Shown here: piece after piece, positions 6,387 through 13,315 of the stretch
Layout: the number at the start of each line of letters is the position of its first letter
Position numbering within the stretch: the first letter of the stretch is position 1
Assembly: GCA_947313855.1 (NCBI GenBank)
Contig: CAMZNS010000011.1
Coordinates: 1-13,315, forward strand
Direction of reading: 5' to 3'
DNA: 13,315 nucleotides
Source of the DNA: an uncultured Deferribacteraceae bacterium
Lineage (GTDB): Bacteria > Chrysiogenota > Deferribacteres > CAMZNJ01
Position numbers and translations under genes: made by a program
The notes under the pieces: generated by a model
Database searches by the model: none
Told to the model about the DNA's origin: nothing
What the model saw: only the letters and a program-made list of their open reading frames with translations

Positions 6387-6468
6387 TGCGAGTGAAGGGA
6401 CTCGAACCCCCACACCTTGCGGCACTTGATCCTAAGTCAAGCGCGTCTACCAATTCCGCCACACTCGC
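6387..6468 (-). tRNA. tRNA-Leu, anticodon UAG
   Basis: 82-nt class II tRNA on the minus strand. The acceptor stem GCGAGTG/CACTCGC is perfect, the D-arm has GGCGGAATTGGTAGACGC, the anticodon stem CTTGA/TCAAG frames CTTAGGA (anticodon TAG), the variable arm is long, and the T-arm contains GGTTCGAGTCC. The discriminator is A and CCA is not encoded. T-rich sequence follows downstream. It lies 92 nt downstream of tRNA-His in the same direction and has no convincing promoter of its own, so the two may be co-transcribed. Confidence 0.97.
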
Positions 6469-6560
6469 ATACAAAATATGATATTGCAGTAGCTAGTCCT
6501 AAAATTGCCGGTGGTAAGGGCATTAGGTTGGTAGAAGCTATCCGCAAAAAAAGTAGGAAG

Positions 6561-6634
6561 GGTGGACGACGGGGATTGAACCCGCGACCACTGGAACCAC
6601 AATCCAGAGCTCTACCAACTGAGCTACGTCCACC
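6561..6634 (-). tRNA. tRNA-His, anticodon GUG
   Basis: 74 nt counted with the extra 5' G(-1), which pairs with discriminator C73, the identity feature of bacterial tRNA-His. The acceptor stem GTGGACG/CGTCCAC is perfect. The D-arm is GCTCAGTTGGTAGAGC, the anticodon stem CTGGA/TCCAG frames TTGTGGT (anticodon GTG), and the T-arm contains GGGTTCAATCCC. CCA is not encoded. Confidence 0.97.
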
Positions 6635-6646
6635 ACAACTTCAACC

Positions 6647-6675
6647 ATAATAACCGATACTAATGACGATGTCAA
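6647..6675 (-). promoter_or_regulatory. Promoter for tRNA-His (and probably tRNA-Leu(UAG))
   Basis: On the minus strand, perfect TTGACA (6670-6675), 17 bp, TATTAT (6647-6652). The tRNA begins about 13 nt downstream of the -10 box. Confidence 0.75.
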
Positions 6676-6721
6676 TTAAAAATTTGGCACCTAGTGCATA
6701 TTTTTTTACCATGAAACCTGT

Positions 6722-6816
6722 GGCACAGCAACCACGCAGGGCACAGCAACCACGCAGGGCACAGCATCACGCAGGGCACAGCAATCACGCAGGCACAGCA
6801 TCACGCAGGCACAGCA
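6722..6816. repeat. 16-18 bp tandem repeat, about 5.5 copies
   Basis: Units of the form GGCACAGCAACCACGCAG (18 bp), with 17- and 16-bp variants: 6722-6739, 6740-6757, 6758-6774, 6775-6792, 6793-6808 and a partial at 6809-6816. Unit length varies, so no reading frame is conserved and it is not coding. The array ends at the T-tract of the enolase terminator. The rest of the gap 6635-6958 holds the tRNA-His promoter and that terminator. Confidence 0.9.
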
Positions 6817-6860
6817 AAAAAAAGTGGCCACCTGCAAACACTAACGATGCAAGTGACCAC
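6816..6860 (-). terminator. Intrinsic terminator of enolase
   Basis: In minus-strand RNA a 13-bp stem (arms at 6848-6860 and 6824-6836, two G-U pairs, 11-nt loop) is followed by eight U (A-run at 6816-6823). It starts about 100 nt after the enolase stop codon. Confidence 0.9.
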
Positions 6861-6958
6861 AAACCAAAGCACAGAGGCAGCATGGTTAAGCCTATGGGGC
6901 AGTCCATGGTAAATCCATGCTAAATCCATGGCAAGTAAGTTGTTACGACATGGACAGG

Positions 6959-8527
<1,569 letters not shown>

Positions 8528-8549
8528 TTAACTACTGCTGTTGTGCTGT

Positions 8550-8580
8550 GCAGGGGTGTTGCAGGGGTGTTGCAGGGGTT
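8550..8580. repeat. 11-bp tandem repeat, 2.8 copies
   Basis: GCAGGGGTGTT at 8550-8560 and 8561-8571, with a partial third copy. It is non-coding and lies between the divergent enolase and MerR promoters. Confidence 0.75.
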
Positions 8581-8650
8581 GCGAGGAGGTCTGTGTGGCG
8601 GGGTTGTTGCAATGTATTTAATATTTTATGATAAAATTTACTAATATTCC

Positions 8651-8679
8651 TTGACTCGTTTCGAATAAGATAATATCAT
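8651..8679 (+). promoter_or_regulatory. Promoter for the MerR-family gene
   Basis: TTGACT (8651-8656), 17 bp, TATCAT (8674-8679). The leader would be about 280 nt and contains the 26-bp repeat array. A strong but apparently orphan Shine-Dalgarno-like AAGGAGG sits at 8756-8762 with no ATG or GTG at a normal distance. Confidence 0.5.
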
Positions 8680-8812
8680 ATGTCTTATAAGATATTTTAT
8701 GGCAAGAACCAACTAATATTTTACTACCAATAAAGTGCAGGTGATTGCAGTTTTTAAGGAGGATTGGTAACTACTGTTTAAATGCAGTGGCTGGGCGAAG
8801 TTGCTGTTTTGT

Positions 8813-8938
8813 AAACGCAAACACAGACGAAGACGTGCAAACGCAAACACAGACGCAGACGTGTAAACGCAAACACAGACGAAGACGTGCAAACGCAAAC
8901 ACAGACGAAGACGTGCAAACGCAAACACAGACGCAAAC
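8813..8938. repeat. 26-bp tandem repeat, about 4.8 copies
   Basis: Four full 26-bp units (8813-8838, 8839-8864, 8865-8890, 8891-8916) and a partial fifth. Each begins AAACGCAAACACAGACG and ends ACGTGC or ACGTGT; single-base differences separate copies. Since 26 is not a multiple of three, the array does not preserve a reading frame and is best read as non-coding leader DNA of the MerR gene. Confidence 0.92.
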
Positions 8939-8968
8939 AACGCAAGGAGTAGTATTCTCGGGGTTTCT

Positions 8969-9280
8969 ATGAACACAACCATTAACGATAACGAGGGGTG
9001 TTTTTCTATTGGAGTAGTGTCGAAGGTTTTGGGATTGCATCCGCAAACGGTGCGTATGTACGAACGACTGGGCTTTATCGCCCCCCAAAGATCGAAAGGG
9101 GGAACACGTCTTTACAGTAGAGACGATCTGGTGAAGCTTAGGTATGTTGTGCATCTTGCCAAAGTGGAGGGTGTGAGCAAAGCTGGCATTGCAATTATAT
9201 TGAAGATGCAGGAGCAGATAGATGCTTTGGTGTCGCAAGTTGAGTGCTTAGAGGGGGTGGAAACTGATGTTGCAGAGTAG
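8969..9280 (+). CDS. MerR-family regulator, HspR-like
   Basis: 103-residue DNA-binding protein. The winged helix-turn-helix of the MerR family spans about 12-75: FSIGVVSKVLGLHPQTVRMY (12-31), the wing GGTRLYSRDDL (44-54) and VHLAKVEGVSKAGI (61-74). The LHPQTVRMYERLG and EGVSKAGI elements resemble HspR, the repressor of dnaK-type heat-shock genes. There is no long effector-binding domain; only a short helix (about 76-95) follows, as in HspR. No chaperone gene is in view and I found no complete HspR operator (HAIR), so the target is unknown. A weak CGGGG lies 5 nt before the ATG; a better AAGGAG (8944-8949) is 19 nt away. The start codon overlaps the stop of a repeat-derived frame, which I take as chance. 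The next gene encodes a sigma factor. Confidence 0.85.
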   Translation: MNTTINDNEGCFSIGVVSKVLGLHPQTVRMYERLGFIAPQRSKGGTRLYSRDDLVKLRYVVHLAKVEGVSKAGIAIILKMQEQIDALVSQVECLEGVETDVAE

Positions 9281-9363
9281 GTTGTAGGGTATGGGGCTTG
9301 TGCAGTTGTGTTGGAATATTGAGGGGTGTTGCAGTATTTCAATAATATTTTCTGGTCGGGGTA

Positions 9364-9391
9364 TTGAAACTGCAAATCGAGTGCCTATATT
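9364..9391 (+). promoter_or_regulatory. Possible promoter for the sigma factor gene
   Basis: TTGAAA (9364-9369), 16 bp, TATATT (9386-9391). The region is AT-rich, so this is tentative. The 225-bp gap after the MerR gene otherwise contains only the inverted repeat at 9454-9488. Confidence 0.35.
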
Positions 9392-9453
9392 CTTAATAAG
9401 TAATATTTATCGGCACAGACCGTCTAGGGCAAAAAAATTGTGTCGATGTGCAC

Positions 9454-9488
9454 GCTTAGCTCGCCTTGGACGACTCTGACCGCTAAGC
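9454..9488 (+). promoter_or_regulatory. Leader inverted repeat of the sigma factor gene
   Basis: GCTTAGC (9454-9460) and GCTAAGC (9482-9488) flank 21 nt and end a few bases before the Shine-Dalgarno AAGGGG (9493-9498). The DUF475 leader has a similar layout with CGCTAAG directly before its ribosome site. Confidence 0.4.
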
Positions 9489-9505
9489 TGATAAGGGGAA
9501 ATGAC

Positions 9506-10852
9506 ATGTTGCAAGATAAGTTTGAACACGACGGATCAGAAAAACACGACCAGAAGGCGATGAACAATACTGATAGCAATGAAGACACCTTAAACGTGAA
9601 AACTGAAGGGGAGGGTGGAAATTGCTTGCTGTCCGACTCAATACCTGTGGACGAGGCTGCCCCCCATGGTGCTAGTAATGCCCATAATGCCCACGACGGG
9701 AGTAGTGTGGATATCTTCTTGCGTCATAGCGATAACGAAAAGGGGGACATGCAACCTGGGATTGGGAGTGGGGCTCATCAGTTAGATGCTGGTGCCCTAG
9801 ACGCAGACGCCCTAGACGTGGACGCCCTAGACGCAGACGCCCTAGACGCAGACGCCCTAGACGCAGACGCCCTAGACGCAGACACCCTAGACGTGGACGC
9901 CCTAGACGCAGACACCCTCGACATCCCCCTTGCAGATATGGCGAGCATGCCTGCAAATGAGGCAACTGTTGCCAACAAAACCGCCCGCACCGTTGATGCC
10001 ATACCCTACACCCTTCTAAATATTCCGTCCATAGATCAGCACGGCATCAAGGCATACATGGACGTTATTACGAAGTTCTCCCTTCTGACAAGGGATGAAG
10101 AGTACGACATAGGTTTGCGTATTCGCATGGGTGATGATCGTGCTTTGGAGATAATGGTGCTTGCGAACCTCCGTTTTGTTGTGAGTATTGCTAATCGCTA
10201 CCGCAACACTGGCGTATCGTTTGGCGACTTGGTAAATCAAGGCAACTTGGGTATGATTGGTGCTGCTAAGCGGTTTGATCCTACTCGTGGCGTGAAGTTC
10301 ATATCGTACGCAGTATGGTGGATTCGTCAGTCCATGGTTCAGTTTTTGTCGGAGCAGTCTGGTACGGTCAAGCTTCCTGTCAAGCAGGCGACGTTGATGT
10401 ACAAGATTAACAACACCATGGAATCCTTAGCACAGAAACACGGTCATGAGCCACAAACCTTAGATGTTGCTGAGTTGCTGAATATCCCCTTGGCGGATGT
10501 GGAGAATATTTTACGGGTGTCTCGCAACTACCTCTCACTGGAAGCACCCATGCGGGGGAGCGATACCAAGTGTTTTCGAGATGTACTCCCATGTAATGGT
10601 CCTAAGGTGGAGGAGATTCTGTTTAAACGGGTACTCAGTAGCACACTCCGTGAGATGCTCCAAAGTCTCAGCGATAGAGAAGCATACATCGTAAGCATGC
10701 GGTACGGACTTGAGGGGGACAACGTCAAAACACTAGACGACCTAGCAAAAGAGGTGGGCGTTAGTCGCGAACGTGTACGACAAATAGAGGTGCGTTCCCT
10801 CGAAAAACTGCGGGTTGCCTCGGATGAAAAATCACTTAGGGACTTCTTATGA
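9506..10852 (+). CDS. Sigma-70 family RNA polymerase sigma factor with long acidic repeat-bearing N-terminus
   Basis: 448 residues from the ATG at 9506, chosen because AAGGGG lies 7 nt upstream; the frame is open back to 9440. Residues 1-170 are acidic and low in complexity, with a pentapeptide repeat (ALDAD/ALDVD/TLDVD) at about 97-141. The conserved part starts at about 177 with region 1.2 (DQHGIKAYMDVI), then region 2 (LANLRFVVSIANRY from 219; ISYAVWWIRQ about 266-275, the -10 recognition and melting part), region 3 (about 290-365) and region 4 with the -35 binding helix VSRERVRQIE (419-428). The size and regions fit an RpoD/RpoH-type group 1 or 2 factor. I cannot tell from sequence whether it is the housekeeping factor. 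Its position between an HspR-like gene and hflKC suggests a stress role, which is inference. The stop codon overlaps the start of an 18-codon ORF. Confidence 0.92.
   Translation: MLQDKFEHDGSEKHDQKAMNNTDSNEDTLNVKTEGEGGNCLLSDSIPVDEAAPHGASNAHNAHDGSSVDIFLRHSDNEKGDMQPGIGSGAHQLDAGALDADALDVDALDADALDADALDADALDADTLDVDALDADTLDIPLADMASMPANEATVANKTARTVDAIPYTLLNIPSIDQHGIKAYMDVITKFSLLTRDEEYDIGLRIRMGDDRALEIMVLANLRFVVSIANRYRNTGVSFGDLVNQGNLGMIGAAKRFDPTRGVKFISYAVWWIRQSMVQFLSEQSGTVKLPVKQATLMYKINNTMESLAQKHGHEPQTLDVAELLNIPLADVENILRVSRNYLSLEAPMRGSDTKCFRDVLPCNGPKVEEILFKRVLSSTLREMLQSLSDREAYIVSMRYGLEGDNVKTLDDLAKEVGVSRERVRQIEVRSLEKLRVASDEKSLRDFL
9794..9928 (+). repeat. 15-bp in-frame tandem repeat in the sigma factor N-terminus
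   Basis: Eight full 15-bp units (9794-9913), each GCC/ACC-CTAGAC-G(CA/TG)-GAC, and a diverged ninth (ACCCTCGACATC...). They encode repeated (A/T)LD(A/V)D. The unit keeps frame. The opposite strand also stays open as an ASR-rich frame, which I consider incidental. Confidence 0.93.
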
Positions 10853-10905
10853 AATGGGAAATGATTATCGCAATAGGGATGGGGATACTACTCCTGCTAG
10901 AATAA
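10849..10905 (+). CDS. Possible 18-residue hydrophobic membrane peptide coupled to the sigma factor gene
   Basis: ATG at 10849 overlaps the sigma factor TGA as ATGA, the classic arrangement for coupled translation. The frame reads MKWEMIIAIGMGILLLLE and stops at TAA (10903-10905). After a short charged start the rest is almost purely hydrophobic, long enough for a short membrane helix. No independent Shine-Dalgarno site is seen. No family is recognised. At this length chance cannot be excluded; the overlap and the hydrophobic composition are the only support. Confidence 0.35.
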   Translation: MKWEMIIAIGMGILLLLE

Positions 10906-10985
10906 ATATTTATAACACTTTGATGCCTCAAACTCAACACACAACCACCTAACAAAAGCGTGAAACAATGAGGTGCCGAATTTAT

Positions 10986-11015
10986 TTGACATGTCGGGTG
11001 CATTTTTGTTAACAT
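10986..11015 (+). promoter_or_regulatory. Promoter for hflKC
   Basis: Perfect TTGACA (10986-10991), 18 bp, TAACAT (11010-11015). The start near 11022 lies after the TTG at 11020, so that upstream start codon cannot be used from this promoter. Confidence 0.65.
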
Positions 11016-11052
11016 AACTTTGAAAGTACCAACTTTGGAGGTTATGGTTTTT

Positions 11053-12099
11053 ATGAATCAGCCCTTAGACAAATATTCGGATATACTGAAGAATATTAAC
11101 AATAGACTGAACAAACCGCAAAATGCCATTATGGTGATTTTTGCAATCCTACTCGTTATCTGGCTAGCTAGCGGAATATACATAGTCAAACCCAACGAAC
11201 AGGCTGCCGTAAAGGTTTTTGGCAAGTTTACAACCATCAAAAACCCCGGACCACACTACCACTTCCCATTCCCCATCGGTAGCGTAGACAAGGCTGAAGT
11301 AACAGCTGTACACCGTACAGAAATCGGCTTCCGTAGCAACAACCGTGGAGTGTCATCCGAAAATATACGCGACGAATCACGCATGCTAACCGGTGACGAA
11401 AATATCGTCAGCATCGGACTCATCGTGCAATACAAAATCGCCAATGTTGCCGACTACCTCTACAACGTCGACAACGTGGAAGTTATACTCAAAGATGCCA
11501 CCGAATCTGCCATCCGAGAAGTTACTGGTAGCAAACTCATCGACGACGTTCTCACCACAGGGAAAGATATTGTACAACTCGAAACACGCACTATCATCCA
11601 AGGACTACTCAACGATTACGGTGCCGGACTCGATATCCTTGCTGTACAACTACAAGACGTTATCCCACCACTCGAAGTTGCTGACGCATTCAAAGACGTT
11701 GCCAGTGCGCGTGAAGACAAAAACCGCTTCATCAACGAAGCAGACTCCTACGCCAATCAGGTCATCCCACAAGCCCGCGCGGACGCTGCCAGCCTACTAG
11801 AGCAAGCAAATACCTACTCGGCAAATATCACAAACCGTGCCATAGGTGATGCCTCACGATTCGATGCCATCTACGCAAGCTACAAAAATGCCCCAACTAT
11901 TACCGAAAAACGCCTCTACCTTGACACCATGAACTCCATACTCAGCGCGGCAACACTGGTTATTTTCGACGGCAATATCGACAACCTCAACCCCATTGTC
12001 GGAGTAAACGAACCCATCGTACCCAAAAATCCCAAAAATAAGGACACCGTTGGCGTTATCAGCACTATCGGAACAAACTCAGTAACAGGGGGACAGTAA
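11053..12099 (+). CDS. hflK: HflK, SPFH/prohibitin-family subunit of the FtsH-modulating complex
   Basis: 348 residues from the ATG at 11053 (GGAGG at 11037-11041, 11 nt upstream); an in-frame ATG at 11044 is also possible but only 2 nt from that site. One N-terminal membrane segment (about 25-44, IMVIFAILLVIWLASGIYIV) is followed by KPNEQAAVKVFGKF and the SPFH domain (about 45-250). A helical C-terminal part follows, with QVIPQARADAASLLEQA in the coiled-coil region. In E. coli HflK and HflC form a large membrane cage around the FtsH protease, facing the periplasm, and influence degradation of membrane proteins. The Gly-rich cytoplasmic N-terminus of the E. coli protein is absent. The C-terminal tail (about 320-348) is polar. 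hflC starts 3 nt after the stop codon. Confidence 0.93.
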   Translation: MNQPLDKYSDILKNINNRLNKPQNAIMVIFAILLVIWLASGIYIVKPNEQAAVKVFGKFTTIKNPGPHYHFPFPIGSVDKAEVTAVHRTEIGFRSNNRGVSSENIRDESRMLTGDENIVSIGLIVQYKIANVADYLYNVDNVEVILKDATESAIREVTGSKLIDDVLTTGKDIVQLETRTIIQGLLNDYGAGLDILAVQLQDVIPPLEVADAFKDVASAREDKNRFINEADSYANQVIPQARADAASLLEQANTYSANITNRAIGDASRFDAIYASYKNAPTITEKRLYLDTMNSILSAATLVIFDGNIDNLNPIVGVNEPIVPKNPKNKDTVGVISTIGTNSVTGGQ

Positions 12100-12102
12100 C
12101 CC

Positions 12103-12969
12103 ATGAACAAAAATATCTTTCTCTACATACTCGTAGCCATCGCAGTGGTATCCTCAGTGACATTCTCACTGTTCGCCGTTATTGTTGAACAGGCAGAACA
12201 AAAACTCATCGTGCGTATCGGTAAACCCGTCAGAGTCTACACCGATCCCGGTCTGCACTACAAAATACCGTTTGTTGAATCAGAAATAACATTTAGCAAA
12301 AAAATACTGGAACTAGACGCATCACCGTCAGAAACAATTACCGCAGACAAAAAAACACTGCTAGTTGACTACTACGCAATGTGGTACATCAAAGACCCCA
12401 TGAAATTCTACCTCGCTGTACGAGACATCAACGGTGCAAGTCGACGACTTGACGACATTATCTACTCCGAAATGCTTGTGCAACTAAGTAAACACGACCT
12501 CATCGATATCATTGACAAGGAACGTCGCTCCGTCATGGACAACGTTACCGAACTAGCACGAGGCAAAGCAGAAGACTTCGGCATACACATTACCGACATT
12601 CGCATCAAAAGAGCAGACCTACCATCACAAAACGAGCGTGCCGTCTTCGCCAGAATGATTACCGAACGTCAACGTATCGCCAAACAGTACCGCTCCGAAG
12701 GGCGTGAAGCAGCACAAAAAATACGTGCCACAACCGACCGTGAAGCTGTCGAAATTACATCGAACGCCTACAAAGAGTTCCAAAATATTCGTGGTAAAGC
12801 TGATGCCAAAGCCATCAAAGTTTACGCGGATAGCTACGGCAAAGCTCCTGAGTTCTTTGAGTTCTTCAAAACACTGGAAATATACGAAAACTCAATCACT
12901 GAGGGCACAAACCTCTACTTGACAACTGATAGCGAAATACTAAACCTTATCGGCAACTCAAGTAAATAG
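12103..12969 (+). CDS. hflC: HflC, SPFH/prohibitin-family partner of HflK
   Basis: 288 residues, normal for HflC. A single N-terminal membrane helix (about 5-27) is followed by VEQAEQKLIVRIGKP and the SPFH domain. Family stretches include DPGLHYKIPFVE (48-59), ADKKTLLVDYYAMWYIKDP, the HITDIRIKRADLP segment and the late helical FARMITERQRIAKQYRSEG...AQKIRA. The C-terminal part resembles the E. coli protein that packs in the cage roof (family knowledge). GGGGGA (12088-12093) lies 9 nt before the ATG, inside the end of hflK, and the genes are 3 nt apart, so the two are surely co-transcribed. No clear terminator follows; a small GGGC/GCCC hairpin at 13005-13018 lacks a T-run. Confidence 0.95.
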   Translation: MNKNIFLYILVAIAVVSSVTFSLFAVIVEQAEQKLIVRIGKPVRVYTDPGLHYKIPFVESEITFSKKILELDASPSETITADKKTLLVDYYAMWYIKDPMKFYLAVRDINGASRRLDDIIYSEMLVQLSKHDLIDIIDKERRSVMDNVTELARGKAEDFGIHITDIRIKRADLPSQNERAVFARMITERQRIAKQYRSEGREAAQKIRATTDREAVEITSNAYKEFQNIRGKADAKAIKVYADSYGKAPEFFEFFKTLEIYENSITEGTNLYLTTDSEILNLIGNSSK

Positions 12970-13012
12970 GTCAGAATGGTGGTGGTTATGAAAAAAGTAA
13001 TCGGGGGCAACT

Positions 13013-13315
13013 GTGCCCGCTAATTTACTCTACTGGGGCTCCGAAGGGGGCAGGCATGATCACCACAACGGCGACGGCAATCGCGACGGCAACAGCAATA
13101 GCGACGGCAACGGCGACGGCAATCGCGACGGCAACGGCAATCGCAACAGCAATCGCGACGGCAACAGCAATCGCGACGGCAACAGCAATCGCGACGGCGA
13201 AAATAATCGCGATGAAGACAGTGTGTTGTGCAAGGGGCGGGCTTACTCCATCTTTCAGGTAGACCACCTCTGCACAACAGGCTTCAGTAGCGGCTACAAC
13301 TGCTCACCGTACGAC
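13013..13315 (+). CDS. Possible partial ORF with Asn/Asp/Gly-rich repeats, running off the window
   Basis: From GTG at 13013 a plus-strand frame is open for 101 codons to the window edge. GGGGG (13003-13007) lies 5 nt upstream, and the frame is closed just before by TAA at 12998. The start reads VPANLLYWGSEGGRHDHH. Then comes about 45 residues of Asn-Arg-Asp-Gly/Asn-Ser units from the hexamer tract, resembling Ca-binding Asp/Asn-rich repeats (DGNRDGN, DGNGDGN). It ends CKGRAYSIFQVDHLCTTGF plus further residues with three Cys in total. I recognise no family. Hexamer tracts keep all frames open, and similar tracts elsewhere here are non-coding, so this may not be a gene. Confidence 0.3.
   Translation, partial: MPANLLYWGSEGGRHDHHNGDGNRDGNSNSDGNGDGNRDGNGNRNSNRDGNSNRDGNSNRDGENNRDEDSVLCKGRAYSIFQVDHLCTTGFSSGYNCSPYD
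13067..13203. repeat. Hexanucleotide repeat tract, GGCAAC/GGCAATCGCGAC type
   Basis: About 22 consecutive 6-bp units on the plus strand (AACGGC, GACGGC, AATCGC, AACAGC), locally ordered into an 18-bp unit AATCGCGACGGCAACAGC that repeats about three times near 13150-13203. It lies just after hflC. Its complement (GTTGCC, GATTGC) is akin to the GTTGCG tracts at 839-900 and 5103-5277. Confidence 0.9.

Noticed and set aside
8745-8972. 75-codon ORF through the 26-bp repeats whose TGA overlaps the MerR ATG
   Set aside because: The 26-bp unit is not a multiple of three, so repeat change would break the frame. The start is a TTG without a ribosome site, and the AAGGAGG lies inside the frame rather than before it.
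8640-11020. HspR operator (HAIR, CTTGAGT-N7-ACTCAAG) or CIRCE element
   Set aside because: Only partial matches (CTTGACT near 8650; ACTCAA near 10931); neither has both half-sites, and no CIRCE was found.
12976-13023. 15-codon ORF (MVVVMKKVIGGNCAR) after hflC
   Set aside because: Very short, weak ribosome site, no overlap or coupling with hflC and no distinctive composition.
13025-13267. Minus-strand ORF with a long (AV/AI) alternating hydrophobic run
   Set aside because: Composition is forced by the hexamer repeat; no ribosome site. The plus frame in the same place has slightly better support but is also only tentative.

Overview
The window is a gene-dense stretch of a bacterial chromosome with moderate G+C. 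The coding regions are separated by AT-rich promoters and short, often G/C-rich tandem repeats. The promoters are of the ordinary sigma-70 type (TTGACA/TATAAT-like, 16-18 bp spacers), Shine-Dalgarno sites are mostly clear (GGAGG, AAGGAG, GAGGTG), and none of the three tRNA genes encodes its CCA end. The sigma factor, enolase and HflK/HflC protein sequences look most like those of spirochaetes to me. This is only an impression from sequence feel, and other phyla are possible. Flavodoxin plus a ferroxidase-type ferritin fits an anaerobe or microaerophile that manages iron carefully.

Layout. Positions 1-810 (minus) hold the first 270 codons of a DAHP synthase (shikimate pathway entry), cut by the window edge. 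Positions 811-1242 are non-coding: a hexamer repeat inside the DAHP synthase leader, a 28-bp repeat and a 77-bp imperfect palindrome. Ferritin (1243-1743, minus) and a DUF475/TerC-like membrane protein (2007-3143, plus) are divergent, each with its own promoter and a structured leader. folD (3192-4067) and a TIGR01212 radical SAM gene (4098-5042) follow closely and probably form an operon with the membrane protein. A 235-bp GC-rich hexamer tract lies in the convergent gap before flavodoxin (5404-5904, minus). Next come three tRNA genes: Leu(UAA) on plus, and Leu(UAG) and His(GUG) on minus. Enolase (6959-8269, minus) has a strong intrinsic terminator downstream and a leader of about 200 nt whose DNA is packed with G-runs.

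The right third, all on plus, holds a small HspR-like MerR regulator (8969-9280), a sigma-70 family factor with a long repeat-bearing acidic N-terminus (9506-10852), an 18-residue hydrophobic ORF overlapping its stop codon, and hflK-hflC (11053-12969). Regulator, sigma factor and HflKC together suggest a stress or membrane-protein quality-control locus, since HflKC modulates the FtsH protease in other bacteria. The window ends in another hexamer tract (13067-13203), which could be part of an Asn/Asp/Gly-rich coding region running off the edge.

The most distinctive property is the density of short tandem repeats: at least ten separate tracts in 13 kb. Several sit between a promoter and its start codon (DAHP synthase, enolase, MerR) and two lie in frame inside genes (the sigma factor N-terminus and the DUF475 C-terminus). 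No mobile element, CRISPR array or rRNA was seen.
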